From Saccharopolyspora ipomoeae (lineage in GTDB: Bacteria > Actinomycetota > Actinomycetes > Mycobacteriales > Pseudonocardiaceae): a DNA stretch of 64,000 nucleotides. The stretch is from positions 1-64,000 of the forward strand of contig NZ_JASAOF010000028.1 of NCBI RefSeq assembly GCF_029952525.1, read 5' to 3'. How positions within the stretch are numbered: position 1 is the stretch's first letter; each line of letters opens with the position of its first letter. This document shows, piece by piece, positions 59,195-64,000 of this stretch. The notes below the pieces were generated by a model that ran no database searches, was not told where the DNA came from, and saw only the letters and a program-made list of their open reading frames with translations. The position numbers and the translations under genes are program-made.

Positions 59195-59288
59195 CGTCAA
59201 GAACCGCAACATTCATGCCACGAGAACCGGGGTTTTCAACGTGTCGAAAACCGCGGTTTTCGCGCGACGAATGTTGCGGTTCTTGACG
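59195..59288. repeat. Single long intergenic palindrome
   Basis: CGTCAAGAACCGCAACATTC (59195-59214) and its exact complement (59269-59288) form a 20-bp stem. The 54-nt interior has a second perfect palindrome, CGAAAACCGCGGTTTTCG (59245-59262). It lies between the pentapeptide gene start and the lysozyme stop. No other copy occurs in this window. Confidence 0.88.
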
Positions 59289-59302
59289 TGGGGTGGGACG
59301 GG

Positions 59303-60106
59303 TCAGCCGCGGGCGAGGAGTTGGAGGGCGAGGAGGGGACCGTTGAAGTGGTTCTGGTCCAGGGGATCTGAGGTGTGCTGCCAGAAGGTCCAGAGGAGCC
59401 AGCCGGTGGGGAGGGCGCCCGGGGTGTCGGAGTAGCGGGCGATCCAGAGGGGGTTGGTGGCGGCGAAGGTGCCGATGCCGCACCGGGTCCACCAGTTGGT
59501 GCTGGTGTAGATGACCGGGTGGCGGCCGGTGCGGGCGCGGTAGGTGTCGCTGAAGTCCTCGATCCAGCCGGTCAGCGCCTCGCCGCTCATGCCGTAGCAG
59601 GTCTCGCCGTACGGGTTGTACTCCACGTCGAGCGCGCCGGGCAGGGTGCGGCCGTCGGCGGACCAGCCGCCGCCGTGATCGACGAAGTAGTTCGCCTGGT
59701 CGGTGCCGCTGGAGGCGTTGGGGATCGCGAAGTGGTAGGCGCCGCGGATCATCCCCACGGCGTGGGAGCCGTCGTACTGCTGCGGGAAGTACGGGTTGGT
59801 GTAGCTGGTGGATTCGGTGGCCTTGACGTAGGCGAACCGCTTCCCCCGCCCGTACCAGGCCGGCCAGTCCACGTTCCCCTGGTAGCTGGCGACGTCCATG
59901 CCGGGCACGCTCAGCAGCGGGTCGAGGTCCGGCAGCGGCAGCGGGTCGAGCGGTTCGAACTCGCGGATCTGCGAACCCATCGTCGCGTTGTCGTCGTCGG
60001 TGATGACCGGACTCGCCTGGGCGACGCTCGTCCGGACGGGGGCCGACAGCGCCGCGCACACCAGCACGAGCGACACCACCAGGGCTGATCGAACGCGTGC
60101 CGTCAT
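59303..60106 (-). CDS. Secreted GH25 lysozyme
   Basis: A 267-residue protein. The signal peptide (MTARVRSALVVSLVLVCAAL) ends near AQA, and a linker of about 40 residues leads to a GH25 muramidase domain: MDVASYQGNVDWPAWYGRGK with the first catalytic Asp, FAYVKATESTSYTNPYF, and ALDVEYNPYGETCYG with the catalytic DxE. It cleaves N-acetylmuramyl bonds in peptidoglycan. ATG 60106 has GAGGGAAG just ahead; ATG 60118 is an alternative. The promoter region is shared with the c-di-GMP gene. Confidence 0.93.
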   Translation of the reverse strand: MTARVRSALVVSLVLVCAALSAPVRTSVAQASPVITDDDNATMGSQIREFEPLDPLPLPDLDPLLSVPGMDVASYQGNVDWPAWYGRGKRFAYVKATESTSYTNPYFPQQYDGSHAVGMIRGAYHFAIPNASSGTDQANYFVDHGGGWSADGRTLPGALDVEYNPYGETCYGMSGEALTGWIEDFSDTYRARTGRHPVIYTSTNWWTRCGIGTFAATNPLWIARYSDTPGALPTGWLLWTFWQHTSDPLDQNHFNGPLLALQLLARG

Positions 60107-60526
60107 CTTCCCTCGCATCACGGGCGGTCGTGGACCGTGTCGGGTGGCTGCGCATCGTGCCCCGGAAGCGCGGCGAACGTTTTCCGAGGACGGGAGATGC
60201 TGTGTTAGCTTTTGACCGGATCGGCTCAATCCGTACCGCTGCGGGGCACCCGAACAGGGGTTTTGGCGAAGACTTGCCAGCGCAACCTCTGGGGGTGGGT
60301 TGAGCGTCTAACAGTGGGGGGATCGAACTCTCCGTAACGTTGCGCGGCGAAAGGCGATCGCGGACGGTAGTGGTGATGTGCGCGTCGGTAGCGCGGATGG
60401 CCGCCCGACATCGGTGTGACGGCTGCTCCGGGTGCCGTACGTGATGTTCGACCGCCGAGCTCATCCGGTCGTATGCTCCGACGAGACACGGCCCGGGCTA
60501 GGACGACGAGTGGAGGGCGCCCAGGC
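60107..60526. other. Divergent promoter region with a candidate structured RNA
   Basis: This 420-bp region separates the lysozyme gene (-) and the c-di-GMP gene (+). It contains a nested set of helices at 60203-60313 (listed separately) and a G-rich stretch at 60291-60321, and ends in the GGAGGG ribosome site at 60512-60517. No reliable gene was found in it. Confidence 0.6.
60203..60313. ncRNA. Candidate cis-acting structured RNA (orientation unresolved)
   Basis: Helices nest in order: TGTTAG (60203) with CTAACA (60308); GCTCAATCC (60224) with GGGTTGAGC (60297), 9 pairs with one G-U; CGCTG (60237) with CAGCG (60278); and ACCC (60248) with GGGT (60258). Either strand could fold. Parts recall c-di-AMP (ydaO) riboswitches, which often precede lysin genes, but key consensus boxes are missing. 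Confidence 0.4.
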
Positions 60527-60625
60527 ATGACTGGCTGGACCGCGCCGGTGCCCAGCGCTCACGAGGTGGCCGCCAAGGTGAACCGAACCGACCGACGACG
60601 TTTCGCCGCGGTCTGGGCGTAGGCG
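60527..60625 (+). pseudogene. In-frame N-terminal segment of the c-di-GMP gene, cut by an amber codon
   Basis: ATG 60527, with GGAGGG 9 bp ahead, opens 31 codons ending RRRFAAVWA followed by TAG at 60620-60622. The same frame then continues ALMGTSYVPMTSAEVEGRL. In related actinobacterial GGDEF-EAL proteins a W-A-x-A-L-x-GT-x-YVPM stretch is continuous, so the stop appears to interrupt a real N-terminus. It could be a mutation, an assembly error or a read-through site. If translation ends here, the downstream protein needs the poorly supported start at 60626/60629. Confidence 0.6.
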
Positions 60626-60628
60626 TTG

Positions 60629-62692
60629 ATGGGGACCAGCTACGTCCCGATGACCAGCGCCGAGGTCGAGGGCCGTCTGCAGGGCTACACCGATCGGCTG
60701 GTCGACGCGCTGATCGGTGAGCCGTTCGACGCCTCGCCCGCGCGGGCGGTGGGCGTCGACCTCGTCGGCGTGCACTTCACCAGCGCCGAGTCGCTGGCGC
60801 GCACCGTCGAGCTCATCGGCGGCGAGATCCTCGACGTGCTGCACCTCGGCGACGACCCCGTGTGGCGCGGCCGGGTCGCCGCGCTGCAGGCCGCGCTGTG
60901 CTCCGGCTTCGTGCAGGCCGCGCGCAAGCGCACGCTCGACGAGCAGGAGGCCATCCGGCAGGCCGTGCTCGACGCCCGCGACGCCGTCGAGCTCGCGCTG
61001 CGCACCAGCGAGGCCCGCTTCCGCGCGATCTTCTCCGAGGCCGCCATCGGCATCGGCATCGCCGACATCGAGGGCCGGATCCTGGAGGTCAACGGCTCGC
61101 TGGCGCGCATCCTGGGCCGCTCCACCGACGACATCCGCCGGATGCAGGTCGCCGACATGGTGCACCCGGCCGACCCGGACCGGACCTGGGAGCTCTACGA
61201 GGAGCTGCTGCGCGGCGAGCGCGAGCAGTTCCGCGTCGAGAAGCAGTTCTCGCGGCCCAGCGGCAAGACCGTGTGGACCGAGCTGTTCGTGTCCCTGATC
61301 CGCGACGAGGACGGCAAGCCGCTGTACCAGGTGGCGCTGATCGAAGACGTCACCGACCGCCGCGAGCTGCAGGAACGCCTCCGGTACCAGGCGATGCACG
61401 ACCCGCTGACGGCGCTGCCGAACCGGGCGCTGTTCCTCGACCGGCTGGAGTCCGTGCTGCAGCGGCACGGGCCGCGGGACCGGGTCGCGCTGTGCTACAT
61501 GGACCTCGACGGGTTCAAGGTCATCAACGACAGCCTCGGCCACCACGTCGGCGACGACCTGCTGCGCACCGTGGCCGAGCGGCTGGCCGCCGCGGTGCAG
61601 GGCGACGACCGGCTGGTCGCGCGGATGGGCGGCGACGAGTTCGTCATCCTGCTGCAGAACTCCGCCGGGACCGAGCAGGCCGTGGAGATCGCCGACCGGG
61701 TGCTGGACGCCGTCGACGAGCCGATCCGCATCGACGGCCACGAGCTGACCGTCTCGGCCAGCATCGGCATCGTCGAGCGCGAGGTCGCCGGGCAGACCGC
61801 GGCCGAGCTGATGCGCGATGCCGACGTGACCCTGTACTGGGCGAAGTCCGATGGCAAGGCCCGCTGGGCGCAGTTCGACCCGGAGCGCAACGCCAACGAG
61901 GTCGCCCGGCTGCGGCTGGCCGCCTCGATGCCCGCGGCGCTGGAGCGCGAGGAGTTCTACGTCGACTACCAGCCGCTGATCGGGCTGCGCGACAGCTCCG
62001 TCGTCGGCGTCGAGGCCCTGGTCCGGTGGGGCCATCCTGACCTGGGCAGACTCGGTCCGGACAAGTTCATCGGGCTCGCCGAGGAGACCGGGCTGATCGT
62101 CCCGCTGGGCAGGTGGGTGCTGCGCAAGGCCTGCGAGCAGGCCAAGCGGTGGCAGGACCGGTTCGGCGACGAGGCCCCGTTCGTGAGCGTCAACCTCGCG
62201 GTCCGGCAGTCCCGCGACCCGAACCTGGTCATGGACGTCGCCGAGATCCTGGAGGAGACCGGGCTCGCCCCGCACCGGCTGCAGCTGGAGCTGACCGAGA
62301 GCGCGATCATGTCGACCGCCGACGAGCCGCTGGACAAGCTGCGCGCGCTGTCCCGGATGGGTGTGCGGATCGCCATCGACGACTTCGGCACCGGCTACTC
62401 CAACCTCGCCTACCTGCGGCACCTCCCGGTGCACGAGCTCAAGATCGCGGGATCGTTCATGGAGGGCCTGCGCGACGCCGAGCGCGCGGATCCCGTCGAC
62501 GCCCGCATCGTCGGCACCCTCGTCGACCTGGCCCACACCCTCGGCCTGACGGTCACCGCCGAGGGCGTCGAGACGCAGGCGCAGGCCCGCAGGATGGCCG
62601 AGATCGGTTGCGAGACCGGCCAGGGCTACCTCTGGGCCAAGCCCGGCGACCCCACCACGGTCACCGACTACATCGCCTCCCACCTGGAATGA
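60629..62692 (+). CDS. PAS-GGDEF-EAL cyclic-di-GMP enzyme
   Basis: 687 residues from ATG 60629. An N-terminal helical domain (1-115) is followed by a PAS domain (about 125-245), a GGDEF domain with MGGDEFVIL near residue 333, and an EAL domain starting VEALVRW near 461. FVSVNLAVRQ, LQLELTES, DDFGTGYSN and AEGVETQ are intact, so both synthesis and breakdown of c-di-GMP are possible; no RxxD inhibitory site is seen five residues before GGDEF. No good ribosome site precedes 60629, whereas an upstream ATG 60527 in the same frame has one but is cut off by TAG. No membrane helices. Confidence 0.9.
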   Translation: MGTSYVPMTSAEVEGRLQGYTDRLVDALIGEPFDASPARAVGVDLVGVHFTSAESLARTVELIGGEILDVLHLGDDPVWRGRVAALQAALCSGFVQAARKRTLDEQEAIRQAVLDARDAVELALRTSEARFRAIFSEAAIGIGIADIEGRILEVNGSLARILGRSTDDIRRMQVADMVHPADPDRTWELYEELLRGEREQFRVEKQFSRPSGKTVWTELFVSLIRDEDGKPLYQVALIEDVTDRRELQERLRYQAMHDPLTALPNRALFLDRLESVLQRHGPRDRVALCYMDLDGFKVINDSLGHHVGDDLLRTVAERLAAAVQGDDRLVARMGGDEFVILLQNSAGTEQAVEIADRVLDAVDEPIRIDGHELTVSASIGIVEREVAGQTAAELMRDADVTLYWAKSDGKARWAQFDPERNANEVARLRLAASMPAALEREEFYVDYQPLIGLRDSSVVGVEALVRWGHPDLGRLGPDKFIGLAEETGLIVPLGRWVLRKACEQAKRWQDRFGDEAPFVSVNLAVRQSRDPNLVMDVAEILEETGLAPHRLQLELTESAIMSTADEPLDKLRALSRMGVRIAIDDFGTGYSNLAYLRHLPVHELKIAGSFMEGLRDAERADPVDARIVGTLVDLAHTLGLTVTAEGVETQAQARRMAEIGCETGQGYLWAKPGDPTTVTDYIASHLE

Positions 62693-62721
62693 CGAAGTTC
62701 CAACTGAAACTTCGTCATTCC
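62686..62721 (+). terminator. Hairpin spanning the stop codon of the c-di-GMP gene
   Basis: GGAATGACGAAGTT (62686-62699, containing the TGA stop) pairs perfectly with AACTTCGTCATTCC (62708-62721) across an 8-nt loop. Confidence 0.8.
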
Positions 62722-62751
62722 TCGAACCGACCGCACTCACGTCCCCTGGAA

Positions 62752-62779
62752 GAGCGAAGTTTTCATGAGAACTTCCCTC
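62752..62779. repeat. Family C palindrome, copy C6
   Basis: GAGCGAAGTTTTCATGAGAAC followed by TTCCCTC: the family C core with one change in the right arm, downstream of the c-di-GMP gene. Confidence 0.85.
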
Positions 62780-62820
62780 CCCTCGCAACGACTTGGTGGT
62801 CACGCGGGTGGTTCGGGGAC

Positions 62821-62891
62821 GGGGAGGTTTTCATGAAAACTTCGACTCGGGGGTGGTCCCGTGGGTGGGGAAGTTTTCATGAAAACTTCGC
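62821..62891. repeat. Family C palindromes, copies C7 and C8
   Basis: Two more cores, GAGGTTTTCATGAAAACTTC (near 62824) and GAAGTTTTCATGAAAACTTC (near 62870), 45 bp apart. C8 ends 8 bp before the stop of the convergent GH15 gene. Confidence 0.9.
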
Positions 62892-62897
62892 GTCCGG

Positions 62898-64000
62898 TCA
62901 GAGGCCGTTGCGCCGGGACTTCTGCTCCCGGGTGCGGCCTCCGAACAGGACCGCGGCCGAGTTGACCAGGGCGAGGTGGCTGAAGGCCTGGGGGAAGTTG
63001 CCCGCGAAGCAGCCGGTCTCGCCGTCGACCTCCTCCGAGTAGAGGCCGACGTCGTTGGCCATGCCGACGAGCTCGTCGAACATCCGGACCGCCTCGTCCC
63101 GGCGGCCGCAGTAGGCCAGCGCGTCGACCATCCAGAACGAGCAGGCCAGGAACGAGCCCTCCCGCCCGGTCAGGCCGTCGACGTCGTTCGGTGCCTCGGT
63201 GGTGGTGTAGCGGTCGACCAGCACGCCGTGCTGCAGCTCGCGCTGGATCACCTCGACGGTGCTGCGCATCCGCTCGTCCGTGCCGGGCAGGAACCCGACC
63301 GAGGGCAGCAGCAGGACCGCGGCGTCCAGCGCGGTCCCGCCGTAGAACTGGGTGAACGCGCCCAGCTCCGGGTTCCACGCCTCGCGCAGCACCTCCTCGC
63401 GGATCTCCTCGCGGAGTTCCCGCCAGTGATCGGCGCTGCCCGGCAGCCCGTCCTCCTCGGTGGCGCGGATCGCGCGGTCGAACGCGACCCACACCATGAC
63501 CTGCGAGTGCGTGAAGTACCGGTCGGGCCCGCGCACCTCCCACAGGCCGCGGTCGGGGCGACGCCAGATCCGCTCCAGGTGGGCGAGCATGCCGCGCTGC
63601 ACCGCCCAGGACTCCTCGCTCTCGGCGAGCCCGCGTTCCCGGGCCAGGTGCAGGGCGTCCATCACCTCGCCGTAGACGTCGAGCTGGGTCTGCCGGTAGG
63701 CGGCGTTGCCGACCCGCACCGGGCTCGCGCTCCGGTAGCCCGGCAGCCAGTCCAGCTCCCACTCGACCAGGTGCCGCTCGCCGCCGATCCCGTACATGAT
63801 CTGCAGGTCGGCGGGGTCGCCGGCCACCGCGCGGACCAGCCAGCTCCGCCAGGCCTCGGCCTCGGAGGTGCAGCCGAACTCGTCGAGGGCGAGCAGCACC
63901 AGCGTCGCGTCGCGCAGCCAGCAGTAGCGGTAGTCCCAGTTCCGGTTGCCGGGCACGGCTTCCGGCAGCGAGGTGGTGGGAGCGGCGATGATGCCGCCGG
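62898..64000 (-). CDS. GH15 glucoamylase/trehalase-type enzyme, C-terminal part (5' end outside window)
   Basis: The frame is open through the right edge, so the N-terminus is missing. The visible 367 residues are the (alpha/alpha)6 barrel of GH15: GNRNWDYRYCWLRDATLVLL with the conserved WDYRYxWxRD, WVAFDRAIRATEEDG, REGSFLACSFWMVDALAYCG with the general base Glu region, and CFAGNFPQAFSHLALVNSA. Actinobacterial members hydrolyse trehalose or alpha-glucans and are cytoplasmic. Family C repeats separate it from the c-di-GMP gene. Confidence 0.93.
   Translation of the reverse strand, partial: GGIIAAPTTSLPEAVPGNRNWDYRYCWLRDATLVLLALDEFGCTSEAEAWRSWLVRAVAGDPADLQIMYGIGGERHLVEWELDWLPGYRSASPVRVGNAAYRQTQLDVYGEVMDALHLARERGLAESEESWAVQRGMLAHLERIWRRPDRGLWEVRGPDRYFTHSQVMVWVAFDRAIRATEEDGLPGSADHWRELREEIREEVLREAWNPELGAFTQFYGGTALDAAVLLLPSVGFLPGTDERMRSTVEVIQRELQHGVLVDRYTTTEAPNDVDGLTGREGSFLACSFWMVDALAYCGRRDEAVRMFDELVGMANDVGLYSEEVDGETGCFAGNFPQAFSHLALVNSAAVLFGGRTREQKSRRNGL

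Noticed and set aside
60203-60313. Confident call of a ydaO (c-di-AMP) riboswitch
   Set aside because: Some bases fit the 3' box, but the other consensus segments are absent; kept only as a candidate structured RNA.

Overview
The window is about 70% G+C, with many GTG/TTG starts, 4-bp stop/start overlaps and actinobacterial families throughout (HspR-type heat-shock operon, PurSQL, DUF1707, DUF3151, SigE-family sigma factors). It is chromosomal DNA from an actinomycete, most likely of the Pseudonocardiaceae (Saccharopolyspora-like; inferred from gene content and style). Gene content parallels the Mycobacterium tuberculosis Rv0338c-Rv0385 neighbourhood (Fe-S reductase, dnaK-grpE-dnaJ-hspR, clpB, flavohaemoprotein, pyrE/SpoU, dedA, fba, DUF3151, purA) and then the purine genes purD, purB, purC and purS-Q-L. 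No tRNA, rRNA, insertion sequence, prophage or CRISPR array was recognised.

Layout. 1-2558: left end of an Fe-S reductase (-), a DUF1707 protein, an SMR exporter with its TetR regulator. 2559-7226: HspR-controlled dnaK-grpE-dnaJ-hspR with two HAIR operators. 7325-10073: flavohaemoprotein (-) facing a PPOX-fold flavoprotein and a MarR regulator. 10181-14268: a compact unit of MarR, a 14-TM MFS exporter fused to three carboxypeptidase-regulatory-like repeats, and a YceI protein carrying the same repeat type. 14529-18955: alanine/glycine:cation symporter and HAIR-controlled clpB. 19233-24205: MFS/TetR pair, membrane protein, SDR, pyrE, SpoU methylase. 24340-27174 (-): DedA, small membrane protein, nagA with a DasR (dre) operator, SigE-family sigma. 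27267-34183: YciI, fba, DUF3151, FUSC-like protein, secreted HNH nuclease, an Rv0358-position protein, purA. 34319-41969: antiporter, glpQ, purD, aminotransferase, small membrane protein, HAD, ltaE. 42137-47795: sigma/anti-sigma-like pair, TetR, orphan zinc-ribbon protein in a lower-GC patch, heterodimeric ABC exporter. 47888-58158: thrC, purB, TenA-like, purC, deacetylase-like, MBL-fold, secreted protein, purS-purQ-purL. 58163-64000: pentapeptide-repeat protein, GH25 lysozyme, PAS-GGDEF-EAL gene with an amber codon near its N-terminus, left part of a GH15 glucoamylase-type gene.

The most unusual feature lies between genes. At least five families of structured palindromic repeats (called A to E here, plus one single palindrome) recur in intergenic DNA, mostly at gene 3' ends and often between convergent genes. 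Copies of one family often differ in stem sequence on both arms at once, so pairing is kept while sequence changes. That indicates selection for structure (termination, RNA folding or DNA architecture). Other items worth a second look: the MFS-repeat/YceI unit, an ABC exporter with one intact and one fully degenerate ATP site, the amber-interrupted c-di-GMP gene, and a candidate structured RNA between lysozyme and the c-di-GMP gene.
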